From contig NC_036457.1 in NCBI RefSeq assembly GCF_002775205.1, positions 11,446,996-11,510,995 on the forward strand: 64,000 bases of DNA, in the 5' to 3' direction. The translations under genes were made by a program, and so were the position numbers. The notes below the pieces were generated by a model. That model worked only from the letters and a program-made list of their open reading frames with translations. It was not told the DNA's origin and did no database searches. The DNA is from Xiphophorus maculatus (taxonomy: Eukaryota > Chordata > Actinopteri > Cyprinodontiformes > Poeciliidae). Below are positions 12,601 through 21,990 of this stretch, piece by piece; position 1 is the first letter of the stretch, and the number at the start of each line of letters is the position of its first letter.

Positions 12601-14041
12601 ATCCAAAAGCTATTTGACCAACAACATCTCTCCTGTCTTGCAGAATCCTCACTGGGTCAAATTGCATCAAATTTCAAATGCTTCTTCTTACATTAATGAT
12701 CATTCATGTTTCTTCTTTTTAGATCCACTTGTCTTTTTTACCATGTTGTCATTTTTTTCTTGTGAGTCTCTACAAGGAATTTTTGGGGTGAAAACTAATC
12801 TTTTCATATTTGCTTTACTTACCTTATTCAAAAGCAAAGCATCATTGTAGTGGAACCATATCTCCATCAAAATGTGCAGTATTGGGGTGAGGAAGCCAGC
12901 ACACATTGCCCACAGCAGAGGTAATGGCAGCAGTGTGTATGTCGCAAACAATGTGAACAAAATATACCAAGATGGGTCTTTTTCTAGTCCATAAGCCAGG
13001 CCCCCTAGGATCTGTGTGGTCTGTGACAGCCAACTTGCAAAGCCAGCATAATGGAGCCACTGTGGGGACATGGAGTCTTTGCAGGTTAATACTAGTACGC
13101 AAAGAGCTATAGCTAGCACCATGAAGATGCCAGTCAAATAGCCACGCAAACGATCCGTAACAGCATCCGGGGCCAGTGCCAGATACAGAACCAACATGTG
13201 GAGCTTCGTCACAGCATCGATTACATTGGTGATGGCTAGAGAGTTCCTCCTCTGGTGAGAGGAGTATTGCTGGTAGAGTTTCTCCAGATCGTGGGATTTG
13301 AAGGTGTGCCCCAGCATGGGTATGTAAACGCTGTGAACAGTGTTACACCAGTGCACGAAGAAGTCAGCGTCGCTGGTGTAGTGCTGCGTTGGAACCCTGA
13401 TGCTGCCATGCGTGCTGGTGGAGGTTCGACTATGGACTCTGAATGTGGAGGAGCGGCGTTTTGTGACTCCACGGGAGGCCTTGCTGCGGATTTGTTTGTT
13501 GATCTCATCTATGTAGGTATCAGTCACAAAGATTTTGCGAGCTGGTTCCATACCCACCTGATGAAAAACAGGAAATCAGTGATTTGCAATGAAAAATGGC
13601 TTTACTAGAGAGAAAGAAAACATGTTTTTTCATTTTTTCTCATTATATTTGGTCTACTTTTGTCATATTTTAAAGAAAGTGAATGAAATAACTGGCACAT
13701 TTTCATGGTGTCGACTGTGAAGCTTCATGTGGAGGCTCTATTTTACTACAAGACCCAAATTGGGTGGAGTACAGAATTAGTGTTACTCAACTTCACCTCA
13801 AATCAACAACTAGACAAATGCAACTTGAACATAGAAAAACTGAGGTATAGACTGAACCATGAATCACCTGAGAGCTGAGCTCTTGTTGGGTAATAATGTG
13901 TTTCACTGCATTCTGCCACAGCATCTTTTTCCGCCTGAGCCCAGGAGACAGCGTGGCACTCAGACATGGAGGTTCATGGAGCTCCATTGGAGAGACCTGC
14001 CTGGTGTCAGCAAAGGTCACCATGGTGACCTCAGCTGGCAT
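3445..14041 (-). CDS. Adenylyl cyclase, type-8-like (Ca2+/calmodulin-stimulated class), complete gene in 20 coding exons
   Basis: Plasma-membrane class III adenylyl cyclase that makes cAMP from ATP. Coding exons in transcript order: 14041-13868, 13557-12823, 12313-12164, 11794-11664, 11100-10989, 10697-10570, 9747-9589, 9486-9252, 9149-8979, 8847-8747, 8461-8260, 7954-7862, 6801-6641, 6540-6459, 6340-6182, 5617-5471, 5323-5231, 4989-4875, 4390-4188 and 3660-3445. All borders are GT-AG, the phases join, and the sum is 3567 nt (1188 residues plus stop; human ADCY8 has 1251). Layout: N-terminal calmodulin motif (about 38-55), membrane block 1 (about 150-345), C1a (about 354-560), C1b, membrane block 2 (about 675-880), C2a (about 885-1130), C-terminal regulatory tail. 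Asp402 and Asp446 (metal), Lys994, Asp1069, Asn1076 and Arg1080 (ATP and catalysis) are present. Phrases such as [18 protein letters not shown] and [14 protein letters not shown] match ADCY8 better than ADCY1 or ADCY3. An in-frame TAA lies 12 nt before the ATG at 14041. It could be adcy8 itself or an ohnologue of it; only a phylogeny would decide. Confidence 0.92.
3733..3875. repeat. Tc1/mariner-type terminal remnant
   Basis: Contains 'cttgcaaaagtattcat', 'gttatgttaccacaa' and 'gattaacacaaagtag' in the order seen at the end of a very common teleost Tc1-related element. Related copies occur near 19.9, 26.5 and 30.7 kb in this window. It is degenerate, in the last intron of the adcy8-like gene, with no coding potential. 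Confidence 0.55.
4188..6340 (-). CDS. adcy8-like exons 15-19: C2a catalytic half
   Basis: Exons 6340-6182, 5617-5471, 5323-5231, 4989-4875 and 4390-4188. They encode the second signalling helix ([20 protein letters not shown]), the [10 protein letters not shown] motif, [11 protein letters not shown], then [16 protein letters not shown] with ATP-contacting Lys994. Next is KPQYDIWG with Asp1069, and [18 protein letters not shown] with Asn1076 and Arg1080. The catalytic set is complete. Residue 977 is Gly in EIIAGFDE, where Asp is nearly universal in C2 domains (ADFDE). Confidence 0.92.
6459..9486 (-). CDS. adcy8-like exons 8-14: end of C1a, C1b and membrane block 2
   Basis: Exons 9486-9252, 9149-8979, 8847-8747, 8461-8260, 7954-7862, 6801-6641 and 6540-6459. 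The first ends C1a with [13 protein letters not shown] and [17 protein letters not shown]1b then follows, with [19 protein letters not shown]. Exons 10-14 give hydrophobic helices such as [14 protein letters not shown] and [18 protein letters not shown]. The outside loop between helices 9 and 10 (exon 12, residues 767-797) has no Asn-X-Ser/Thr site, although this loop is glycosylated in mammalian ADCY8. Confidence 0.88.
7290..7700 (+). repeat. Degenerate Tc1-like transposase remnant in the adcy8-like intron 12
   Basis: The stretch around 7490-7560 (cccactgttgagcac, gtgatgctttgggactg) resembles the 'GDGSVMLWGCF' region of Tc1-like transposases. It is followed by a 'caagacatcatgagg' phrase. Stops and indels are frequent, so this is a fossil. 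Its ends cannot be set by eye. Confidence 0.4.
9589..12313 (-). CDS. adcy8-like exons 3-7: end of membrane block 1 and C1a catalytic half
   Basis: Exons 12313-12164, 11794-11664, 11100-10989, 10697-10570 and 9747-9589. They encode the last helix and the signalling helix ([18 protein letters not shown]), then [16 protein letters not shown]. Next come FADIKGF with metal-binding Asp402, [11 protein letters not shown], and [12 protein letters not shown] with the second metal Asp446. Last is [10 protein letters not shown]. All invariant C1 residues are there. One small oddity is Lys-Asp-Val where most family members have Glu-Asn-Val before SILFAD. The exon 6-7 intron carries a small hAT element and the exon 3-5 introns carry LINE remnants and palindromes. 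Confidence 0.92.
10029..10349. mobile_element. Short non-autonomous hAT-type element (321 bp)
   Basis: Terminal inverted repeats AGTGGTCCCCAACC at the left and its exact complement at the right (14 bp), the hallmark of a widespread hAT/Charlie-like family. Near both ends are CCACGGACCGG-type motifs. The interior has no long frame. I could not see an 8-bp target duplication, so the insertion may be old or the last base pairs mutated. It lies in the adcy8-like intron 6. Confidence 0.8.
11181..11267. repeat. Overlapping AT-rich perfect inverted repeats
   Basis: A perfect 14-bp inverted repeat with a 5-nt loop occupies 11181-11213. Its right arm is also the start of a larger perfect 24-bp inverted repeat: 11200-11223 pairs with 11244-11267 across a 20-nt spacer. 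It sits in the adcy8-like intron 4. It is probably the relic of a palindromic element or of local template switching. Confidence 0.85.
11960..12092 (+). repeat. LINE-type 3' tail fragment
   Basis: Contains 'gtaaagcactttgacat', 'ctgaaatgtgctatacaa' and 'ataaaatttgattgg', the familiar 3' end of L2/Rex1-type fish LINEs and the SINEs that share their tails, ending in a short TTGATTGA repeat. It has no coding sequence and lies in the adcy8-like intron 3. Confidence 0.65.
12470..12690 (+). repeat. L2/Maui-like LINE reverse-transcriptase C-terminal remnant
   Basis: The plus-strand reading around 12565-12675 gives [13 protein letters not shown] and [16 protein letters not shown]. These match the 'LVQNAAARLLT...ITPVLKSLHWLPV' end of fish L2/Maui LINE ORF2. 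It is short, 5' truncated and in antisense orientation within the adcy8-like intron 2. Confidence 0.65.
12823..13557 (-). CDS. adcy8-like exon 2: remaining N-terminus and most of membrane block 1
   Basis: Encodes 245 residues (59-303). A Ser/Thr/Arg-rich cytosolic stretch is followed by the ADCY8 signature [13 protein letters not shown] and then by hydrophobic segments with short loops, including [19 protein letters not shown]. The exon opens with Val-Gly-Met-Glu after a CAG acceptor, so the Met two codons in is not a start. It ends in phase 0 at a GTAAGT donor. Confidence 0.9.
13868..14041 (-). CDS. adcy8-like exon 1: N-terminal tail with calmodulin-binding motif
   Basis: Encodes residues 1-58. 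The end, [17 protein letters not shown], aligns with the N-terminal calmodulin-binding helix of ADCY8 (LLWQTAVRHITEQ in human). It keeps the Trp anchor and the basic amphipathic spacing. The tail before it is unlike the long Gly/Ser-rich human N-terminus. The exon ends in phase 0 at a GTGATT donor. As I remember it, the human gene has no intron at this point, so the split may be lineage-specific. Confidence 0.8.
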
Positions 14042-16869
14042 CACCCGTTGGGCTTAGATCAGGAGGAAGCTGCAGACTTGAGGTGTACCAGAGGAAAGGA
14101 GAAACAGTGGCAATCAGAAGATTGACAAGAAGTAGATCTTGTCATTTTTACCAGTTCCTATGTGCAGAGAAGCTTTATTTCCAGGATGCTAAGGGGTTTT
14201 TTGAGACACTAATGTTATTCGTAGACTCTTCAACTCAGACTTTCGCTTAACCTTTCTAATAGGATTTGGGTCAGTACTTAGACTTGACTATTGAGCAGAA
14301 CTATCTTTGCTCTTAACCATTCAGCACTCGTCCAAGTTCTATAGCTGTTTGTTGATATCTGAGCATTATCCAAATACCGGTACATCCAGGTTCCATAAAT
14401 GATAATCTGTCCTGGAGCTCATACAGCAAACCCATGTTTCACAGATAGCATGAGGTTCCTAATCTAATATAAACTGTGTTGTTCATGTCTTTAGCTTGTG
14501 CAAAGTTCTGCTTAGTGGGCTTTTAATGGTGCATTTGAACAACTGTTTTTCTGGGATGGAACGATTATCCAACATACAATTTGTGTTGATTCATTCTTGA
14601 AAATATCAACAATGTGCACAAATTCAAAATTTACTGGATGTATTCTGAAGGTTCCTTGTGTCTATTTAGACATTTATATCTAAGAATACTTTACCAACTG
14701 TCAAATATGGTGGTGGAAGCACCAACCCTTCAACTGCATTGCACAGTCTAGGTGGAAAAATTTAAATGAGTACCTCCAAATGTTTCAATATCACCTCAAA
14801 TCAATAGCCATTTGATTAAAACTTGGTCTTGAAATAGGACAATTACCCCATGCTCATAATAATAAACATTTACTTAAAATTAAGCAATGAAAATCAGGCA
14901 TTGCTTTTGATTTTTGGTTCAAGCTAATGATAAAAAAGACAAACTATTTTTAAATTAGAACTGGTCTGGGACAGATTAAGCATGTTAATCTGAATAATAT
15001 CTCACAAGCATAGCAGTCAAACATCCACCTGGAATTATGCCAGGGTTTTAGTGATACAATAATACAATAATTCCGCAAATCAGAAAAGGAACCGAAATGT
15101 CTTCAACATTTAGTGTTTTCAACATTTCTGTTCATGCATAACTGAACAAAGCAATAGGATTTAAAGTGGAGCTTTGCAGCCCTGATGAACTTTTAGAGTA
15201 CCCATATTAATATTACCACTTTCATTAAAAATGTTTCTTTAATTATATCTCCTGAATAGGTAATAAAGGAATAAATAATTTCTTAAATTAAATTCTAAAG
15301 ATAACAAGGTAATGTTAATTATAGCTCAGATTTAACTCATGTTTTTATGCCTTCTTCTACCAACCAGAAAGCAACAAACATTTATAATCTGCTTGATCTG
15401 TTTTGAGATTCCTGAGGCAGATTTGGGTACGCAGCAAACACTCAAAATAAGACTTGTTTGGCTCCACATGTTGACAAGGTGTGTGCCATGAGGAAGGCAG
15501 CTTTCAACTGAATTATCTGGTAGCCAGAATTAGCTCTGAGCTGGTTTATGGAGAGTTAAACTCCTCCAGGTCCTTCTTGCCTGCATTCCAAGGCTCTAAA
15601 AGTCCACTGTCACCAATCTCCTTCTCCCTAAGATTATGTATCCACACACACAACAGGCTGGACGTAAAATTAAAAAAAATCTGTTTAAAACAAACGCTTT
15701 GTCATCTGGGCATTTAGAAAGAGGAAATAAAAGTGGGAACAAGCAGAGTTTGTCTTTGTGGGTCATGTTTAATTACTCCAGCCTGTCAGTTACCAATACG
15801 TATTTGTTTCAATGTTGGAGTCCTGTATACTGTTTTTATAACTATTCTGTGTAATTTGTATCATGCAGTGTACTAACCTCTTTTGTTTTACATATTATGC
15901 CCCCACTCCTCAAATCCAGCATTTGTCCTAGGATAGATGTAACCAGCTTGTCATAATCCACTTCTGCTGACTCCATTGCACAGCAATTGTAGACAGATAT
16001 CATAATAAAGATGTATCCCATACAGGGAGAGAAAAAATAGTGTAAATCCTGAGGTAATGAGAACTCCTGCACTAAAGTTATCTTCCCATCAAAGATGTGT
16101 GAACTGGCTCCTGGTAAGTTGTAGGTCACCACCTGGACGCTTTTGAAATGAAGTCAACAAATGCCACAAAGCGAAGCTGCGGAGTGAAGAACACTAAGAG
16201 GATTAATTAGTCAGCAGCCACTCTCGCTGCCCTGGAAAGCTGAGTTCACTGTCCTTAAGACGGGGTCAGGATAAATGCAATACTCTCATCTATTTAAGAC
16301 AGCACCGACACGTCAATGAAATAGCATTAAAACAAAACCATATTCGCAAGTCTCTTTCCATGCAGTCTTGTTCATGTAGTTAGCCCCCACTGTGTCACAG
16401 AGGCGATGCCTCGCACACTGCTTCTGCCCCCTTGCTTACTGCGTGATCTGTCTGTACAATTACAGGCTGTATACAAATAAAAACACTGCCAAAAGGTCTT
16501 TAGAATCTGCCGGCGCAAAAACAGCCAGGCTGACTCACCCACCACCTCTTCAGCTCGCAGAAGGCATTCGGCTGCATGCAGGTGCACATGAAACTACCCG
16601 TGTTAGACTTTCTCTTAAAACATTGTTTTAAAGGTAAAAACAGCGATTCATTTGGTTAATAGAGATGCCTCTTTAAGATTTTGTGCGCTAGGCCTTTGCT
16701 TTGTGTTTCATGAAATAATAACCAATCCAAAAGAAATTTAATATTTCACATGCTGTAATAATAATCCAGCCTGCATTGCACAGGCACTGTTTATGCCTTC
16801 TATGTAAGTGCCCCACAATTTTTCCCCACATCCAAACTCTGGTTATTTAACTTTTATTACATATAGAAA

Positions 16870-16925
16870 TCCACCCATCCATCCATTTTCTTCTTATCCG
16901 GGGTCGGATCGCGGGGGTAGCAGCT
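16870..16925 (-). repeat. Rex3/RTE-like LINE 3' tail fragment
   Basis: On the minus strand this reads CTACCCCCGCGATCCGACCC followed by CGGATAAGAAGAAAATGGATGGATGG. That is nearly the same as the 3' end of the large LINE at 57.5-59.3 kb in this window. It is a very short, severely 5'-truncated copy. Confidence 0.8.
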
Positions 16926-18925
16926 TAATAAAAATGTAGAACATATATATATAGATTTTCCTTTTCCGATAATAATTATTTGTAAAAACTCTATTAAAAC
17001 CTTTTGATTACATGTGGTTTTTTTAGTATCTGTTTCTAATTGAAACTGATTGTTTTCTTGCAGTATTTGTGTACTTAAGAAATGCTGCGTGTGGCAAGAA
17101 ACGAACAGAGTAGACAGGGAAATGAAAGAAGCCGGAGAAGCTTGCAGGCTGCGACAGATACTTTACTGGGGCAAGCATTCACCTTCTAGCAAGACACCAA
17201 GCCTAACATATAACCTGAGCTACGATGGCATGGTTTTGATCAAATTACGTGTGCACCCGTTAAAATGATCTTGACAAAGCTCAGCCTCAAACCCAATCAA
17301 AACAATTGTGGAAGAATGTAAAATGTCTCCAGACACTCTCCACTCTGAGCCTGAACTATTTTGCAAAGATAATTTTACAAACATTTCAGTGTCTAGATGT
17401 GAAAATCTGACAGTAACATATCCTGAAAAACTTTAAGATGTTTTTGCAGGTGCTTTGATAGGAAGATTGACTCAGGGGCTTGATTGGAAATGAACACCAC
17501 ACCTTTAGGATTTTAATGTGAAAATAATAATATTCATGTATCCTTTTCCTCCACCTCCTCCTAGTTTGTGTTGGTTTGTCTTGTGAAATAAAATAAATGC
17601 ATGATTCTAATGTTTCAAAATCAGACAAGGTTAAAGGGAGATGAACATCAATAAAAAACATTCATGTATAAAAACTAAAATTAGGATTAGATGCATGTGT
17701 CACAAATTACTGCACAGTTTATCTCAACTGTTTGTGAAAAAGAGGAGATAAATGAGAGGGTTTGGTGCCTTGAGGACTCCTGTGTATAATAAATAAAATC
17801 TGTATTATCGAGAGCAACAGTCCTGAGTATTGTGGAGCACGTTTTCTCACTTGCCACATAATTCCCGCGTCTCGGTGGCGGTAAGCTGTTTAAAGTTTTT
17901 TAAACTGCTAATTGTTTCCAGGCAACACTCAAAGCCCCTAAGGCTGATCTAATATGCTTCCATCTGTCCCTGTGCGGCTGTGTTGCTGAAACCTTTCATA
18001 CCGATTACTGTGCTTCTAAACATAGCTGGCCATCAGGTCTGTAGCACGTACAGTAGCTTATACCACAACTGAAATCAAACCATCGTCTTCTACTCACAAA
18101 GCAATGCATGGCAGTGAAGAGCCTTTTGATGCATCTCGTGATGCTGTGAAGGAGGAGCAAAGCAGTGAATGTCGCTTTAGGATTTTAATACTTCTGATTG
18201 TTACTGTTGGTCATCTGCTTGCATTTAATTCACAGTTTCATTCAACGAGTGATACTGGTTTGGGCACAAGTCTAGATACAGCTTAGTGTTAAGACCAACT
18301 GCTTTGGATGCCCAGTAATTAGATAATTCTCATTTGCACCAAAGCCAAACTAACAACAGAACTGACCCTATGGCCTGGGAATCCATGCCAAGAATCTCAC
18401 TGATACCAGACACACATCTATTTATGTCCGCCGGTGCGCAACAACGATAACTCTTAGCACTTTTGCGTCCTGCATGCGGTACATTACATACTTCCGGGTC
18501 AAATTGCAGAAATCTTAATGCATTAACTTAGGAAGGGGTTGCTAGCAGTAGTTGGCCAAGCTATATTTTGCTTAGATAAAGCACAGTAGGTTATAAATAG
18601 TAGCTATAAATAAGTGTAGATCAATTGGGGACAAAGCAGAGTCTTGAAAGGACTCTGCCTCAGGTCTATTTGAAGTAACAGGTTTAGCTTGATTTCACAG
18701 TCTTTTTAAACACTTTTGTGGCATTATCCCACTCACATTCACATAACTTTTCACACCATTTATTTAATTTAGATATCATTTCACAAATTAGTTTCAGGAA
18801 GTGTGATATATAATCTTTGCCCTGTAATAATATAAGCCATCCTCCAACACATTATTTTGTTCTTTGAGTGATTTAAAGCTTTTATAACACTTTCACCTTT
18901 CTTTTTTTCTTTCTCCTCTCCTCCA

Positions 18926-19103
18926 GGGGATCTTTTTGTGGGCTCTAGTGTTCCTTATATGAAAGTAGGCTGACAGGAAAGGGGGAAGGAGAGGGGAGAA
19001 GACATGCGGTAAATGTCGCCGGGTCCGGGAATCAAACCCGCGTCGAGGACTCAAGGCCAGCAAACATGGGTCGTGCTATCCCCTACGCCACCACAGCATG
19101 CCC
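18926..19103 (-). mobile_element. tRNA-derived SINE
   Basis: On the minus strand the unit begins GGGCATGCTGTGGTGGCGTA and contains an A-box-like GTGGCGTAGGGG. About 50 nt on is a B-box GGGTTTGATTCCC (19027-19039), close to the Pol III consensus GGTTCGANTCC. A non-tRNA body follows. This arrangement is that of a fish tRNA-head SINE. The family name is not assigned. Confidence 0.75.
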
Positions 19104-19559
19104 TTCACCATTCTTTTTAATACTTTTGGGTTATCTTTTGTTCTTCCACCTGAATTCAAGCAATCTGTGCTACTTTCATAATAGGTCAATTCAGAACAAG
19201 ACTCAGGTGTTGAATCCTGACTTCTAATGTATGTAGTCAAATCTACGCTTTAAATATAATGTTCAACAAACTGCAGAAATAAAGAAGAGCTCCTATTGAT
19301 TTTATTACTACAAATACAGTTTCAGAAAGTGAGCAAAATCTATTTTATAGAATGCATGAATTTGTCATGCTTTTATTGTTTTTGAACATACACTCAACTT
19401 AGATGAAGTAAGAAAAACATTCTTATCATCAAGCAGTTCGTATCAAGAAAAATATCAATGCAAATAAATTGCAATGTGTAGTGTTTATTTTCCTCCACAC
19501 TTGTAGCCCATTTCAAAATAGGTCTGTTTTTTACGAGAAGCTTTGGTGTTTGTGGGGTT

Positions 19560-20090
19560 GTTAGCAGTGACATACAGTCACAGCCATAAAGTTGTCTAAA
19601 AAAGTCTGCAAATTTTAATAGTCACTTTTGCAAATAACACAAAATAATGTGACTTTAAGTTCCTTTTACCAATCCTTAGTTTGCTGTGTGCCATACTCTG
19701 TATATTTCGTGACAATGGATTGAAAAGCACACTGTGATATATTTGAAGCTTGGAATATTATTTTAAAACCTAACCCTGCTTTAAATTGCTAAACTTATGG
19801 CGTACTCTACAGTCTTCATCGTCCTGTAAACTCACCAGAACACGAACCTCACAGAACTGCTGTTCTTATTCTGGGAATATTAAACACTAGAGGACCAGTG
19901 GAGTGAGGCTGAATGCTTATACAAATGCATATCACACATTTTAGATGTTTATTTATAAAACAATGCTGAAAACCATTCATCTTTTTTCTTCAGCTCCTCA
20001 ATTATGTGAAACTTTGTACTGGTCTATCACATAAATGTAAATAAAAATGCTGACATTTTTGGCTGCAACAAAATGTGGAGCCTTACCGCA
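19560..20090. repeat. Degenerate Tc1/mariner-type element remnants
   Basis: Contains 'cacagccataaagttgtc' and, near 19916-20080, 'gaatgcttatacaaatgc', 'ggtctatcacataaatg' and 'caacaaaatgtgga'. These are in reverse order to the Tc1-type end seen at 3.7 and 30.7 kb. No coding capacity remains. Confidence 0.45.
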
Positions 20091-21120
20091 GGTATATACT
20101 TTAGAAATAAAACATAAGCCTATTTGGTTAAACTAATTTCTAGATCTAAATGTACATCACAAACATCAGACACATTACTTCAGTATGAGGAGGCCCGCTA
20201 TATAAGAGGGAATTTGATTAATATTCACACAACCATGTTTAATAATTGTATGTTTATGTATTAGTATTCTGACAATTACTATTTCTATAACATCCTATTT
20301 GTAGTATACATGAAAACTAATGAAGTCAACAGCTTTGTCAGACAGACAACACAGGATGTGAGCTAATTATGTTAAAAATTGATGACAACAAGGTGGTGTC
20401 CAAGGGGTCCCCTGGTGGGTTGTCACAGTTAGCAGCTAGGCGTCATCTGCTCGGGGCTAAAGGGATTTAACGCTGGCCTGAGCCAAATGAATACTCCCCC
20501 TGGTATAATTTAATTTTAAATAACGTGGTCTACATTAACTCGTTGTATGCTAAGGGCTTTAAGGATTTTGTTTTCGCTTAATGGTAAGAAACAGCTTTGC
20601 TGTCATTCATTGACGTTATGTTAGGAAACAGCTAAGGTGTTAGCATGCTGAACAAGTAGTATAAACAAACGTTAGGTTAAATTAAAACACTGTTGTGTAA
20701 ATTAGTAACAGGGTTTATATTTTGTTCACATATCATGTGAACATTCACACTACATAGCCACCAAGTCAATATGATCGGTGATGTTTAAGTTATAGCAAGG
20801 AAAGCTAACCTCTAGCAAGGTATATTTGTTATCATAACATTGCTGTCTGAATTATCTTTAAAACTCACTCGTTGCATTTCAGTAAAGTTATAAGACTAAC
20901 TAAAACATTAATAGCCTCGACTAATATAAAGTATATTCAGATGTTATCTAAATTTGGTCTCGCACTAGCTAAGTTTGGCATACTGACATTAGCAGGCCAA
21001 AGAAAAGCCGGCGGGTTTCCTGACTCTCGAAGCCCTGGCAGACACTCTTCCCAGAGCTGACGTGCAACCCAACTTTCCGTCTGCTTGATTAGCAACGCCG
21101 CCTTGTGACTGAAATCCAGC

Positions 21121-21127
21121 ATGACAG
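21121..21127 (+). CDS. efr3b: Candidate alternative first coding exon of efr3b
   Basis: ATGACAG is followed by a strong GTGAGT donor. Splicing to the efr3b exon at 30501 would give Met-Thr-Gly-Val-Cys-Gly-Cys-Cys in place of Met-Tyr-Gly-Val-Cys. The phase is identical to that of the main 7-nt first exon at 24934. The 120 bp before it are relatively GC-rich. The segment is so short that chance cannot be excluded. Confidence 0.3.
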
Positions 21128-21905
21128 GTGAGTAACTCTTCAACTTCACACCTGCACCAGAAATGAGTAGGATTTTAAAGAATCCGCATGAAAAATATGT
21201 CAGATAATTTTCATAAAAATGTTTACTCAGCTTCTGGTGAAAGAAAAAACCACCAATTCTTTTCGAGTATAAACTTGTTCCAGATGTTTGCATGAAACAA
21301 GTCATCTCAGGACAGACAAACTGTAGCACATTTGTTTTCTTTACTTGTACCCACATCACATCCAAGTTCACATTCCCTGAACTTCAAACCCACTCACTGA
21401 ATGACAGTCCCACGGTGCCCCTCGTTCCCAGCCTATCTCCACCCTCTTCTCCTTGTGGTTGGATAGTGAGCTCCATTGTGTCTGTGAGATGTTTTTTAAT
21501 GAGCGAGATTCACACTGAGCCTGGAGCTGCTATTGAAGGATTTGTTGCTAATCTCTTAGTTAATGCGGACAACTTGACTGTGCTAACATAAATTACGAAG
21601 AAGCCTCAGGACAGGGACATGCAAGTTGGTATTCAGCAGAAATTGATGGTGTATACGTTTTCTTTTGGTGGTTGTAAGTGTTCTGGAGAAGTTGGTTTTG
21701 CGGTTTAGTTTTGTCAGGGGGAAAAAGTGGTGCTTTTTGCAACTAAGCTCATTTATTTGTGTCAGAAAACGTAATTTCCAGTGACTTAAAATAACAGAAC
21801 TGTTTCACTTTGATGGTTGCAGATTAAGATCAGTATTTTTGGTTTTGGTGTTTTAAGTTACTGCATCTGGGTAAAGTAGAATAGTGTGTGTGTGTATTGC
21901 CCACT

Positions 21906-21990
21906 ATGCCACTGCCTGCAACTGATGTCCCAGCCACTCAGAGGCTGGCACTGGACTGCCGTACCCTTCTGGACCATCGCGTTGGCAAGG
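21906..21990 (+). CDS. Candidate short coding exon, possibly an alternative efr3b start
   Basis: An ATG opens a 28-codon frame (MPLPATDVPATQRLALDCRT and on), ending at AAGG followed by GTAAGA. The exon ends in phase 1, as efr3b exon 1 does, so joining to 30501 would keep the efr3b frame. I do not recognise the peptide in any EFR3 protein. It could belong to an unseen transcript or be a chance frame. Confidence 0.22.

Larger units (their letters stand above)
14042..20990. other. Intergenic region between the divergent adcy8-like and efr3b genes
   Basis: The 5' UTR and promoter of the adcy8-like gene must lie just right of 14041, but I see no clear TATA box or CpG island. About 14500-14880 has weak Tc1-like phrases (caaatatggtggtggaagcacc near 14703). 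A LINE tail lies at 16870-16925 and a SINE at 18926-19103. About 19560-20090 holds another Tc1-type end. I recognise no conserved coding exon. A 96-codon frame at 15842-16132 on the minus strand matches nothing I know. Confidence 0.5.

Noticed and set aside
3445..14041. Calling the cyclase ADCY3 from its neighbours (EFR3B and POMC)
   Set aside because: The protein text disagrees. The calmodulin helix [33 protein letters not shown] and REINKRI are of ADCY8 type, and the ADCY3 N-terminus is absent.
15842..16132. Minus-strand 96-codon open frame (VTYNLPGASSHIFDGKITL and on) as a possible lone exon
   Set aside because: It matches no family I know and has no convincing pair of splice sites. Composition is like the surroundings. 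A comparative search could revive it.
19020..19103. A functional tRNA gene on the minus strand
   Set aside because: A and B boxes are present, but the acceptor stem does not close and a non-tRNA body follows; it is a SINE.
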